From assembly GCA_006503475.1 (NCBI GenBank), contig RSEH01000090.1, positions 1 through 64,000 on the forward strand: a DNA stretch of 64,000 bases, given 5' to 3'. Below, one piece after another: positions 1 to 10,250 of the stretch. Position numbers and translations under genes: made by a program. This stretch comes from Stentor roeselii. Its lineage: Eukaryota; Ciliophora; Heterotrichea; Heterotrichida; Stentoridae. Below the pieces are notes generated by a model that searched no databases, was not told the DNA's origin, and saw nothing but the letters and a program-made list of their open reading frames with translations. The stretch's first letter is position 1. The number at the start of each line of letters is the position of its first letter.

Positions 1-76
1 CACCCTAACACCCTAACACCCTAACACCCTAACACCCTAACACCCTAACACCCTAACACCCTAACACCCTAACACC
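1..76. repeat. Telomere repeat array, C-rich strand
   Basis: Nine perfect copies of CACCCTAA are followed by a partial CACC, then unique sequence. The G-rich strand reads TTAGGGTG, equivalent to TGTTAGGG. The C-rich strand running 5' to 3' at the extreme left is the orientation expected of a chromosome end, so base 1 lies inside the telomere of a macronuclear chromosome. The 8-base unit fits heterotrich ciliates and differs from the 6-base units of Tetrahymena and Paramecium; that assignment comes from memory of the group. Confidence 0.95.
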
Positions 77-828
77 TGGTGGGTAAAAAAAACCAGCACT
101 AAAAATTATCAATTAACCAGCCCCCTCACCATCACCCTGGCCCTGAATCTATCTGACAATTTGATGACTAACGAATATAAACAAAAGTCCTGAAACAGTG
201 TACTCTCAAATCGAAAAACTGAAGAAAAAGTTAAAGAATTAAACTTTTAATTAATAATTCGGCTTTCATTTTGTCTATTTCTTTATAATTTGATCTTTTT
301 CATGTCTTGGACTAAAGAAAACGAAATCAAAACTAATACCCATAAAATTGTAATCTTACTAAAAATCTAAATTATATTTATAGTAGATTAAGTAAGCCAT
401 TTGTATATTGGATGAATCTAACTCTGATTTCAATATTAATTAATATATCTAATTTTAATCAATTTTATATACAAAATAAAATTCTCTATTCCACTATCAT
501 TTTAATACCCTAGTCTAACTATCCTATTAATTAAGTTTTCTTAACCAATCCAGACATGATTCGTCGTATTGAGAGAATTGTTGTATCAGCCTGAATCCTT
601 TACTTTCGTAAATTTGCACTTATAATTAATACAATCTTGAAATACTTTACAGTCTTGTGTATTTTACATGCTCAATATAAGTTGCATTCTTAATAAGTTA
701 AACCTGCTTCATGAGTACTAACTGAATTTCAATTACAGTCTAAATGTTAATTACCTCAATAGTACTTACATTCTATTTATGATTCACTCTTGGCAGTCTG
801 ATTAATTTGTTTTTTTTTAAGCCTATAT
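77..828. other. Subtelomeric non-coding stretch
   Basis: AT-rich sequence between the telomere and the minisatellite. I see no reading frame of useful length, no RNA gene and no clear repeat. The first bases after the telomere (TGGTGGGT) are unusually G-rich for this window. Confidence 0.6.
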
Positions 829-1945
829 TTTGAATACCTAAATTTCTTTTACTGTCTTCATTTTGAATACCTTTTTTTATTTTACTCTCTTCATTTTTAA
901 ATACCTTTGTTTCTTTTACTCTCTTCATTTTGAATACCTTTGTTTCATTTACAAGCTTCATTTTGAATACCTTTGTTTCTTTTACAAGCTTCATTTTTAA
1001 TACCTTTTTATCTTTTACTCTCTTCATTTTTAATACCTTTGTTTCTTTTACTCTCTTCATTTTTAATACCTTTGTTTCTTTTACTCTCTTCATTTTGAAT
1101 ACCTTCTTCATTTTTAATACCTTTGTTTCTTTTACTCTCTTCATTTTCAATACCTTTGTTTCTTTTACTTTCTTCATTTTTAATACCTTTGTTTTTTTTA
1201 CTCTCTTCATTTTGAATACCTTTGTTTCTTTTACTCTCTTCATTTTGAATACCTTTGTTTTTTTTACATTCTTCATTTTGAATACCTTTGTTTCTTTTAC
1301 TTTCTTCATTTTGAATACCTTTGTATCTTTTACAAGCTTCATTTTGAATACCTTTGTTTCTTTTACATTCTTCATTTTGAATACCTTTGTTTCTTTTACA
1401 TTCTTCATTTTGAATACCTTTGTTTCTTTTACAAACTTCATTTTGAATACCTTTGTTTCTTTTACTTTCTTCATTTTAAATACCTTCGTTTTTTTTACAA
1501 GCTTCATTTTGAATACCTTTATTTCTTTTACTCTCTTCATTTTGAATACCTTTGTTTCTTTTACTCTCTTTATTTTTAATACCTTTGTTTCTTTTACTCA
1601 CTTCATTTTTTATACATTCTTCATTTTGAATACCTTTGTTTCTTTTACTTTCTTCATTTTTGATACCTTTGTTTTTTTTACTGTCTTCATTTTTCATACC
1701 TTTGTTTATTTTACTTTCTTCATTTTTAATACCTTTGTTTCTTTTACGTTCTTCATTTTAAATACCTTTGTTTCTTTTACTTTCTTCATTTTTAATACCT
1801 TTGTTTCTTTTACAAACTTCATTTTTAATACCTTTGTTTCTTTTACGGTCTTCATTTTTAATACCTTTATTTTTTTAACAAACTTTGCTTCTCTTACTCT
1901 TTTTTATTTTACTCGCTTTATTTTGATTACCTTTTCATTTATACC
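829..1945. repeat. 33-bp minisatellite, about 33 degenerate copies
   Basis: The plus-strand unit begins GAATACCTTTGTTTC and continues with a T-rich part ending in TTCATTTT; the spacing of GAATACC is 33 bases. Copies vary mainly at the six bases before TTCAT (for example ACTCTC, ACAAGC, ACATTC). Because 33 is a multiple of three, frames on both strands stay open for hundreds of codons. On the minus strand this gives an 11-residue Lys-rich repeat (core KVFKMK.VKET) over 773-1540; on the plus strand an FNTFVSFT-type repeat that has no ATG start. Two internal deletions, near 1105 (18 bases) and near 1615 (15 bases), keep frame. One extra base near 893 does not. I treat this as satellite DNA; whether any frame is translated is unknown. 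Confidence 0.9.
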
Positions 1946-2036
1946 TCAATAGACACTTACAATCTCTTTAATTCAACCATCTTCTTTTTAATACTTTCTT
2001 GTTTTTTTTACCATCTTATTCTTTTTCACCTGAATT

Positions 2037-2603
2037 TTATTTAACAGTCTTATTAGCCTTACATAAAAACGCCAGTTTTTTATCAGTTGTTAATGTAATC
2101 AGAGTTGGTTTACCAAGGTCCAAAGATGTTAATTGACTGAGTATAATTTCAGCTGTTTCAGAATCTAAAGCAATCCCTACAGGATCAACAAGTTCGTTAG
2201 GCTCTTCTTTTAGATTACCAGGTATAATAAATAATGATTTTACTGAATCAATAATTTTACAAACTCTATTCTCGTTTTTTTCAAAAGATTTGAATTGATT
2301 GATCGAAGTTATCTGTTTGCTTAAATTCTTCAGTATTTTTAGTGCATTTTGTGAGGCAGACTTTATTTCTCTAATCAGTCTACTGGCTTCACTCGATATC
2401 AAAAGTTTTTGAGTCTTAAGCATTCCTTTAATGATGTTAGATCGTAATTTCAATATTTCATCAGGATTGATCTTTTTAATTTCATGGCGTGTATAGTTAA
2501 AGTGTTCTCCAGCATGAAGTTGGCAATAATAACTTACTTGGTTGCACTCTATGCACTTTGCTATAAGCTCTGTTTGAGAGCAATTTTCTTTAGCACAACT
2601 CAT
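2037..2603 (-). CDS. B-box-type zinc finger, coiled-coil protein (possibly short family member)
   Basis: A 188-residue protein starting MSCAKENC. Cys and His at roughly residues 3, 8, 17, 20, 28, 30, 34 and 40 form a B-box-like zinc-binding module. Residues 45-125 are helical and Lys/Glu-rich, like the coiled coil that follows B-boxes in TRIM-type proteins. The last 50 residues look like the start of a beta-propeller but stop with TAA. The protein at 10251-11573 has the same plan with a full C-terminal propeller-like region, so this one may be a shortened paralogue. Function is unknown; the first gene in from the telomere is often a fast-evolving family member. Confidence 0.7.
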   Translation of the reverse strand: MSCAKENCSQTELIAKCIECNQVSYYCQLHAGEHFNYTRHEIKKINPDEILKLRSNIIKGMLKTQKLLISSEASRLIREIKSASQNALKILKNLSKQITSINQFKSFEKNENRVCKIIDSVKSLFIIPGNLKEEPNELVDPVGIALDSETAEIILSQLTSLDLGKPTLITLTTDKKLAFLCKANKTVK

Positions 2604-3041
2604 TATATATAACCATTTAAAAAATTTAAATCAATCATACCCAAAACCCAAATTTTAGATTCTTACCAAGTCTAAGAATAGTCTTGTTTCATTTCAGATC
2701 CCTAAAAATTTGTAAAAGTCTGTCTTCAAGTTCGAGTCTCTGGCTCAATGTTGAGAATTTTTCTTTAAGGTTGTTTGAATTGTTTACATGCGAAGACTGA
2801 ATATAAAATTTACCTAAAAATTGGATCTTGATTGATACTTTCCGTCTCATAGCAGTTTTCATGTTTGTTTAACATTGATGTACCCAAATTCTTGTATCAC
2901 CAAGTATCAAAAGCTTTTTTCATGCTTGTTTAGCATTTATTTACCAAATTATTCTATCTATAAGTATCTTAAGAATAATCCTGTCAAGATACTCAAAAAT
3001 AACACATTTCACAGTATTTGCGTCTAAATCAGAAAACACAT
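2604..3041. other. Intergenic stretch with a two-copy tandem duplication
   Basis: No gene is visible. Bases 2856-2909 and 2915-2969 are imperfect copies of each other; both contain TTTCATG(T/C)TTGTTTA, then ACCAAATT, then AAGTATC. The period is about 60 bases. Confidence 0.45.
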
Positions 3042-5480
3042 GCCTCAAACAATATCTAGGGTCCTAAGTTCAGCGAATCAATATCAAATAATTCAAGCAG
3101 TCCTCTTTGTTGCACTATCTGTCTTTGTAAGCCGTAGGTTATTACATCGTATTGCATAGGGTACTCATTTTGCGAAGAGTGCATTTAAGCTAATATTTTT
3201 GCCAAGGGTTCAAAGAAAAGCAGATTCTGTGCAACTAATAATTGTGCATAATGAAGTCTTGAATCAAAGCCTTAGATAAAATCTTATTCGACGAAAAACG
3301 CTAGTTAAACCTCGAAAATCTGAAAATTTTGAGCAATATTTTGAAAAGTTAGACCAGGACAAGGTTTTTTCTAAACAATAACAAGAAAATTCTGTTGAAT
3401 CAGGAAATTCTAAAGAAGGCTACTGGAGCCTAGCATCACTCCTGCTAATTAAGAGAATCATTTTAAGGCTCAAAGAAAATCACTGCAACTATTGGGTAGA
3501 GGTGAAAATTTTTGTTTTTTTCTATGGTTTTGGCTTAGAAGAAATTGAAGAGAATTGGGAGGAACTTAAATTACTTTTTTCAAATTTTTTGTTATTTCAA
3601 TTGATCAGGTTGGAAAGATTTTTATTTGGAAGGAAGGAATATTGATAGAAGAGATTGATTTATGAATTAATCTTCTCAATTAATTAAAGGATACTTCGAA
3701 AATTATTAATCATAAAACACTAGTTTTAAAAACCTTAGAATATAAAAAAGTCTGGTCTAATTTCAATCAAAATATTTACATCATAAATAAAGAATCCTTT
3801 AATTCTAAATCATTCATCACTTAATGGAAGCTTTCTCACACGTTTTAATGATAAAGTCAATCAAGTTAAAAAAGGCTATATATCTGAACTTAAGATTTTT
3901 ATAGAAAATTTTTTTTATAAAAATAGAAAGTGGATGGACCAAAGCAAGCATTTCAACTCGAGAAGTTCTAAAACCTCTAGAAAAAGTGTTTTAAACGATT
4001 CATAAAAAAGAAAATCACCAATCCTTCATTAATTTCAAGCCAAATTATTAACACCTAAGGAACTGCAGCCAAAGTGAAGAATTGTCGGGTCATCTTGAAG
4101 AACATTTCTGAGAAAGAAACAACAGTACGAAAGTTACCAGGAGAAAGATGAAGCAAGATAATGGAAAGATCGCTGCAGTGATTAAATCAATCAAGAATGG
4201 GACTATTAGATTAGGTGATAAGTTAAGTATTTGAAAATTTTTTGTGATACTTTTTATCTCTCAAGCATAGACTAGAAATTTATTCATTCTAATATCATTA
4301 AAAGAAACTGGAATAAAGAAGGAAAACAAGAATTTCAAGTTATCAGTATTTCTTGAGGATAAGCGTGAAACGCTGAAAACTAAGAAGAAACCTTTCTGAA
4401 ATATTGAGATAGCAAAGTGATTAAACAAACACCAAATTCTCGAAGATAAATCACTCTTACAACAAAACCAAAAATCTTTTACAAATATAAGGTAAATGGA
4501 TACTTGCAACTTTTCACTACTGAGAAGGTTTCTAGAGTCAAAATATTTGAAGTGTATTACTATTTTCGACAACCTTTATTGTGATATATTCGTTTTCAAG
4601 TTCTACAACATAATTGAACAGTATTAATCAAGATATCGGTATTTTAAATAAAATCGGCAAACCAAAGTCTTTTCTTGAAGAAGCTTGATTAACTTAAAGT
4701 GATCTAACCTTTTCTCTTTGAAACTCAGCTTTCAAGGCCTACTCAAATGATTATTAAAGTAAATTTGTAGCAACAATTAAATAATCTTTATTATAATCAT
4801 AAATATTAATCCTTTGAAGTTTTCGTTCAAAACTCAAAATTCTACTAGTTTTATGCTAAAAACATGCCAGCTCAAAATTTAGATGCCCTACATATCAAAC
4901 AAAATTTTTATGATAAGACCTTAATTGAATTTAGGGCTCGGATTGCGGTTTGTATTACTTTTCATGAATAAGCCCTGAAGACTATTAAGTGTGCAAAGCT
5001 GGGTTTTTTGGAATGAAGAAGCTTTGGCATGTTATAAGTGCTCTTATATATGCTTTGATTCTGATAAGTTTCAATGCTTTACTTGCTATCAAGAATTCTT
5101 TCTGAGTTTAAGTGGATAGTGTGTTTTTTGCTTCTCTGGGTGTAATTCTTGCAATTCTCTTGAAATATGCCCTCAATGTGATTATGGGTATTATCTTGAT
5201 GTAAATAGCACTTGTCAAAATTTTAGACCCCATTGTGAAAGTTGGTTAGATTCTATGACTTGCGTAGGGTGCGAGACTGGCTTTTATGTTGCTAATAAAA
5301 CTTGCTAAGAATACTTCGTTCATTGTAGAGACTGCCAAGATTTTCTTGATCTTAAGTTTGTTATGTAGCTTAAACATAAAATCGATATTTCCGAGTTATT
5401 TGCGATTTTCATAATGAAATCCAAAATATCATCTGAAAATTTCAACAATTCTCTTTTCATTTCTTTGTTTCCTATTCCTG
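3042..5480 (+). pseudogene. Decayed gene(s): WD40-like and Cys-rich growth-factor-receptor-like segments
   Basis: Coding-like sequence broken by stops and frame changes. From 3042 one frame runs about 200 codons with three stops. Around 3600-3660 a frame reads VISIDQVGKIFIWKEG, which resembles a WD40 blade. At about 5000-5350 a Cys-rich segment (CYKCSYICFDSDKFQC, then CNSCNSLEICPQCDYGYY) resembles furin-like or growth-factor-receptor Cys repeats; it is interrupted by one TAG and one TAA. Neither stop lies in a 15-base GT...AG unit, so introns do not explain them. The frame continues towards the WD40-pseudokinase gene at 5494 but is not joined to it. This is probably the remains of one or two subtelomeric genes; the boundaries are approximate. 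Confidence 0.45.
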
Positions 5481-5493
5481 TTCCTGATATAAA

Positions 5494-8400
5494 ATGGATT
5501 TCCCAAGTAAAAGTTTTTCAAACAAAAGTGATGAAAATAATAATTTTGATTGGATTCAAAGAGGTTTGTCAGACTATAGCAAGTATCAAAAGAGAAGCTC
5601 AAATAAGATTCCCAGATGGCCGATTGAATTGCTAAGAATGAATGAAGAAACTATCACTCAGTTAAAATATTTTCCTTGCGGGCTGTTTTTAGCATTTTCT
5701 ACTGAAAGTTTAATAAAGATCTGGAACCTTGTTATAAAAAAGGAAGAGTTTTCCTTAGATCATGATTCTGATGTAATCAATTTTCAAGTATCACCTAACG
5801 GAATGTTTATAGCATCTTTGGTTATAAACTCACTGATAATTTGGAATTTGCAAGAAAGATCGAAAGAATTTGCATTGAAAATCCTTGGATATACAATTAA
5901 AACTTTATCATATACTCCAAATGGACAATATCTTGCATTCTTGTCGGATGGCAAAGTGATTATTTTCAACATTAGAAAAAAAACACAGGATTTTCTTCTT
6001 GATAATGATGAAAATAAAATATTTTGCATTTCTTTTTCACCTGAAAATGATTTTTTTGCAACTGGGTGTTATAAAGGAAATGGAATTGTTACCATTTGGA
6101 ACTTTAAGAAAAAGATGAAAGAATTTTCTTTACCCGGAACTGAAAGCTCAGTCACTTCTTTATGCTTTTGTCCAAAGGGAAATTTGTTAGCCTCGGCATA
6201 TTTTAAGAACATAAAAATTTGGGACTTTTACAAAAGGATCGAGATATATAATATAGGTGAGATTGAGGACTTTACACGTAAAGTATTATTTACACCTAAT
6301 GGAAAATTCATTCTGAGTACTTGTAATGATTGTTTGATCAGATTTTGGAATATTGAAGATAAATGTTTTGAAGAGAAAAAAGAGTATCAATATATAAAAT
6401 GCTTTGATATTTCACCAAATAGCAGGTGTTTAGCAATTGGTTCTTGTTTTAATAAAATCAAAATTTGTAATATAGAGAATGAATGGCAGGAGCATTGTTT
6501 AAATGGTCATTTTGAAAGTATTTCAGATCTAAATTTCTCAAATGATGGGAAATTTTTAGCAACTTTATCAAATCAAGAAGAAATTAAAATTTGGAATATC
6601 AAACTTAAGAGCGAATATTTCTGCCTTAAAAAGAGGTTAAAAACTATAAAATGCATCTCATTCACACCTAATTCAAAATATCTGGTATTTGGGGATAAAT
6701 ATTCAATGAGGTTTTGGAGTATGAATGATAAAAGTATTCACTTTTACTTAAAAAGCAATTTATACCTTATAACATGCATGTCATTTAATTCAGATGATAA
6801 ACATTTAGCAGTAGGTTACCAAGATGGGACAATAAATATATGGGATTATAAGCAAAAGAGTTTAAAATTTTCAATAAAGGGACACTCTAAAGATATTAAG
6901 TGCTTATCATTTTCAGCTGATTTTCAATTTTGTGCTACAGGTTCCAAGGATAAAATAATAAGAATTTGGAATTTTAGATTAAAAAAAGAGGAATTTTCGC
7001 TTAATGGGCATACTGGAGGGGTTTTGTGTTTATCATTCTCATCAAGTGGCCAATTTCTAGCAACAGGTTCTAAAGACCATAGTATAAAAATATGGGATTT
7101 AATCGCTAGAAGTGAAATATATACACTCAATGGTCATTCTCGGAAAGTTTCTTGCTTAGCATTTTGTGCAGATGGAAAGACTTTAATTACTTGTTCATGG
7201 GACACTAAAATAAAATTTTGGGATTTAGAAACAAGACTTGAGCGATTTTCCATTGATGAGGGTCGTCAACCAATAGAATCTTTAGCCATATCTCCAAATA
7301 ATAAGTACTTAGCAATTAGTACAGTGGTCAGAGTTCTTAAAGTGTGGAATATTCAGGAAAGAAGACAAGACTTTAAGTCAAAATATACAAACAATAACTC
7401 TGAAAATTTTTTTATTATTTCCTCATCAAGAGGATTATTTTCAGTAATAAAATTATCTGATTGGGACATGGTCGTTTATGACTTTCTCCAAAAAAAAGAA
7501 TGTTTTCAGATAAGTGGACATTCAACCAATCAATCTTGCTTATCATTTTCTTACGACGAGAAATTCCTTGCATCTGTTTCACGGATGAATGTTGTTCACA
7601 TTTGGAATATCGAAGACAAAACCAGAAAGATATTAAACTGGAATTTATCATCAATAATTTATTTATCCTTTTCTTTTGACAGATATTCTATAACAGCAGG
7701 TTGCAAGAATAAAACTATAAGAAAATTGAGTTTTAAAGCAAATAAAGAAGTACTTGTCATTCAAGAAACTCATAATATTTCTTCTGTGATCTATTCACCT
7801 GATGAAAACTTTCTAGCGATTAAAACTGAATACAAAAATTTGAATATCTGGAATTTATACAAAAAATGTTCGATATTCAATATTCAAAGATTTGTTGAAA
7901 CTTGCAGTTTTACTCCTGATTGTCAATTGTTAGTGACAGCTCATTTAAATAGAGAAATAAAAACTTGGGATTTTAGAAAAAAAATGATTTTTTTTGTTTT
8001 AAAGTGTGAATTATATGATGTTACTAAAGAACTACGCTTTGATGATGGAGGTAAATACTTGTGGTGTATTTCCAGATCTCAAAGTAAAAGAATTTTATTT
8101 TTGGATAAATTATTATATATTCTCCACAAATCTCTGAAAGACTGTATCAGACAAATTCAAAATCTTGAAGATTTATATCGAGATGCTTTAGTTGCAGTTA
8201 ATATTTATAATTATTTCAGCGGGTACTCGAAGTGTAAACTTTTGGTTAAACATCAATTTATTGATATTGTCTCAAAGCTCGTTTTAGATTTCTCTATTAC
8301 CAGATGCCCTTATATTGCTAGTAATTTATCAAAGAATATTTTAAAATTCGCCAGACTGGGGTTCCGTCTTTGTTTTTTAAATTTAGAAGCTGGAAAAGTT

Positions 8401-9435
8401 CTGAATGATCATTATTTAGAAAGAAAAATGAGAAAAAAAATGAGTGGTTTTTTTGATATGCAGGTTCTCCATTTCCTAATGAATTCAATTGAAGAAAAAA
8501 ATATTAAAAAGGAAATAAAACTTCATATTAATCAACTTTGTGAAATAAATAAAAAAAAATTCAAAGAAATGGCTGGAGTCAATTCATGGACTTGTAAAAG
8601 AGTTCTAAATAATGATCTTCCTGTAAATATTTGCTATTCAATTGTTATTGAGCAATTATTTAATGTCCTTTATGTAAAATCTTCTTTTCACCGTGAATCT
8701 GTTTTAATTAAAGAGTATTTTATCAATATGAGTGCTAACTTTGAAGAAAAAATAAAAATAAGAAAAATGATAGAAAAAGAAGCAAAGTTTTATAAATTTT
8801 TAAGCGAAAATCAATCTTCTTTAACATTTGCTTGTGAATATTTGGGTTATATGAAATCAGAAAATAGTTTTTCTATAGTTGTTAAAGAACATGGAGTGCC
8901 CTTAATAGAATATATCAAATATTATTATTCAAATTTTCAAGAAAAAGCGAAAATTTTTCTATCAACTAATCAAATAAGACTATTAGTTTGTTCTCTTCTA
9001 CAACTTTTTACAATTTTAACCAGTTTAGATATATATCATCGCTGGATAACTCCCTTTTCATTGAGAATTGATGAATTCCTAAGTATAAAAATAACTGATT
9101 TCACATTTTCACATAAAATAACAAGAAACTCTCAACATAAAGGTGATCAATTTTTACTTCCTCACTACAATCAGCAGTATCGATCCCCAGAGGAAGAAAT
9201 AGTTGATACTGACTTAAACTTTGAAAAATGTGATGTTTACTCCTTAGGCTTGGTTATTTTGCAGTTGGTTTCTTTAAGAAGTATTTATGAGATCAAAGAA
9301 AACTTAGAGTTTTTTTTGGAAAAAATTGTGAATCAGTATGATTGGTTGTCGAATTTACTGAGAAATATGCTCAGTTTTGACCCGAACAACCGTTTGAGCT
9401 TCAAAGAACTTAGGCAACTTGTGGTAGATAATTAG
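5494..9435 (+). CDS. WD40-repeat protein fused to a C-terminal pseudokinase
   Basis: A 1313-residue protein. Residues about 45-860 are a long series of WD40 repeats, roughly 15 or more; clear blades read SFSSSGQFLATGSKDHSIKIW and CLSFSADFQFCATGSKD. A helical linker (about 865-1060) leads to a protein-kinase-like fold. VLIKEYF (about 1070) matches the beta-3 strand with its Lys, and a Glu-bearing helix follows. The catalytic loop reads YHRWITPFSLRI near 1181, where the HRD Asp is Trp. The metal-binding DFG is DFT near 1202. YRSPEE and DVYSLGLVILQL match the APE region and helix F. Loss of the catalytic Asp and the DFG Gly predicts a pseudokinase that binds rather than phosphorylates. No signal peptide or membrane segment, so probably cytosolic. 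Confidence 0.85.
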   Translation: MDFPSKSFSNKSDENNNFDWIQRGLSDYSKYQKRSSNKIPRWPIELLRMNEETITQLKYFPCGLFLAFSTESLIKIWNLVIKKEEFSLDHDSDVINFQVSPNGMFIASLVINSLIIWNLQERSKEFALKILGYTIKTLSYTPNGQYLAFLSDGKVIIFNIRKKTQDFLLDNDENKIFCISFSPENDFFATGCYKGNGIVTIWNFKKKMKEFSLPGTESSVTSLCFCPKGNLLASAYFKNIKIWDFYKRIEIYNIGEIEDFTRKVLFTPNGKFILSTCNDCLIRFWNIEDKCFEEKKEYQYIKCFDISPNSRCLAIGSCFNKIKICNIENEWQEHCLNGHFESISDLNFSNDGKFLATLSNQEEIKIWNIKLKSEYFCLKKRLKTIKCISFTPNSKYLVFGDKYSMRFWSMNDKSIHFYLKSNLYLITCMSFNSDDKHLAVGYQDGTINIWDYKQKSLKFSIKGHSKDIKCLSFSADFQFCATGSKDKIIRIWNFRLKKEEFSLNGHTGGVLCLSFSSSGQFLATGSKDHSIKIWDLIARSEIYTLNGHSRKVSCLAFCADGKTLITCSWDTKIKFWDLETRLERFSIDEGRQPIESLAISPNNKYLAISTVVRVLKVWNIQERRQDFKSKYTNNNSENFFIISSSRGLFSVIKLSDWDMVVYDFLQKKECFQISGHSTNQSCLSFSYDEKFLASVSRMNVVHIWNIEDKTRKILNWNLSSIIYLSFSFDRYSITAGCKNKTIRKLSFKANKEVLVIQETHNISSVIYSPDENFLAIKTEYKNLNIWNLYKKCSIFNIQRFVETCSFTPDCQLLVTAHLNREIKTWDFRKKMIFFVLKCELYDVTKELRFDDGGKYLWCISRSQSKRILFLDKLLYILHKSLKDCIRQIQNLEDLYRDALVAVNIYNYFSGYSKCKLLVKHQFIDIVSKLVLDFSITRCPYIASNLSKNILKFARLGFRLCFLNLEAGKVLNDHYLERKMRKKMSGFFDMQVLHFLMNSIEEKNIKKEIKLHINQLCEINKKKFKEMAGVNSWTCKRVLNNDLPVNICYSIVIEQLFNVLYVKSSFHRESVLIKEYFINMSANFEEKIKIRKMIEKEAKFYKFLSENQSSLTFACEYLGYMKSENSFSIVVKEHGVPLIEYIKYYYSNFQEKAKIFLSTNQIRLLVCSLLQLFTILTSLDIYHRWITPFSLRIDEFLSIKITDFTFSHKITRNSQHKGDQFLLPHYNQQYRSPEEEIVDTDLNFEKCDVYSLGLVILQLVSLRSIYEIKENLEFFLEKIVNQYDWLSNLLRNMLSFDPNNRLSFKELRQLVVDN

Positions 9436-10250
9436 AAGCATAGATAAATAGTATTAAAGGCTTGTTCCAACCCTAATAAAATGAGTATTCACTTTAATTG
9501 ATTAAGGCTACTTTAAAAAAAGAAACTGAATACTTGTTCAGAATATAACAAAAGCATCTTGATTTGCTGAGAACGCATGATCAAGAAATAATTTTTTCAA
9601 ATCATGTGATTTTATACAAGGCAGTTCCTCTAAAGGGAATATTGTTCTTTCAATACTTACCTTCTAAATATAATAAAACTAGTAATCTGATGCTGACCGA
9701 ACATTTTAAATAGAGTTCTAAGAATCAATCATATCCTCTGCTTATGTTGAGTTTTAAATATCAGTTTTTCGCTGTTAAACAATGAAAGCATTTCGCTTCA
9801 AATTACTTGAATTTAAAGAGTGGCCTCTTTCGAGATTAAATTATAGTATTTATTTACAATTAATGAAGGATTTGACTCTAATTCCATAAAGAAATTCCTG
9901 ATTATAATCAATAACTGATAACCTTAGAATTATAGAAGATTCATTAGGGTAATAAATTTAGATTAAAAGATACAAACTTGTTAGTATTTTTTATTAAACA
10001 TAATTTTAATTAAATAGATGTCTATTTCAGCATATCCAAATTTGATTTGCTCTTAATATATTTAGACTTGATCTGTTGAAAACTAACTAGTGCACTGACT
10101 TTAATTGTAGGAATTAGAATCAGTATAATAATAAATTAAATTGATAACCTGAAATTTAATAGCTGCACTCAAATCCATTTTCATAAGATACTTTACCATT
10201 AACTATATTAAATACTAAACTTCTATCAAATATTTTAATTCTAATAACTA
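9436..10250. other. Intergenic, nothing recognised
   Basis: AT-rich DNA between two convergent genes. I see no conserved frame, RNA gene or tandem repeat. Confidence 0.5.

Noticed and set aside
829-1945. CRISPR array
   Set aside because: The units are head-to-tail 33-base repeats with no unique spacers, next to a eukaryotic telomere.
930-1952. Plus-strand 340-codon protein of FNTFVSFT repeats
   Set aside because: There is no ATG start, and the frame is open because the repeat period is divisible by three.
2731-2745. tRNA T-loop-like GTTCGAGTC
   Set aside because: No matching acceptor, D or anticodon arms fit around it.
4261-4572. Minus-strand 103-codon frame
   Set aside because: It is the shadow of the decayed plus-strand gene and has no recognisable features.
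4200-5480. TGA read as tryptophan, as in Blepharisma
   Set aside because: TGA ends the genes at 13021, 42513 and 50051, and intact core genes have no internal TGA. The TGA codons here occur with other stops in a decayed region.
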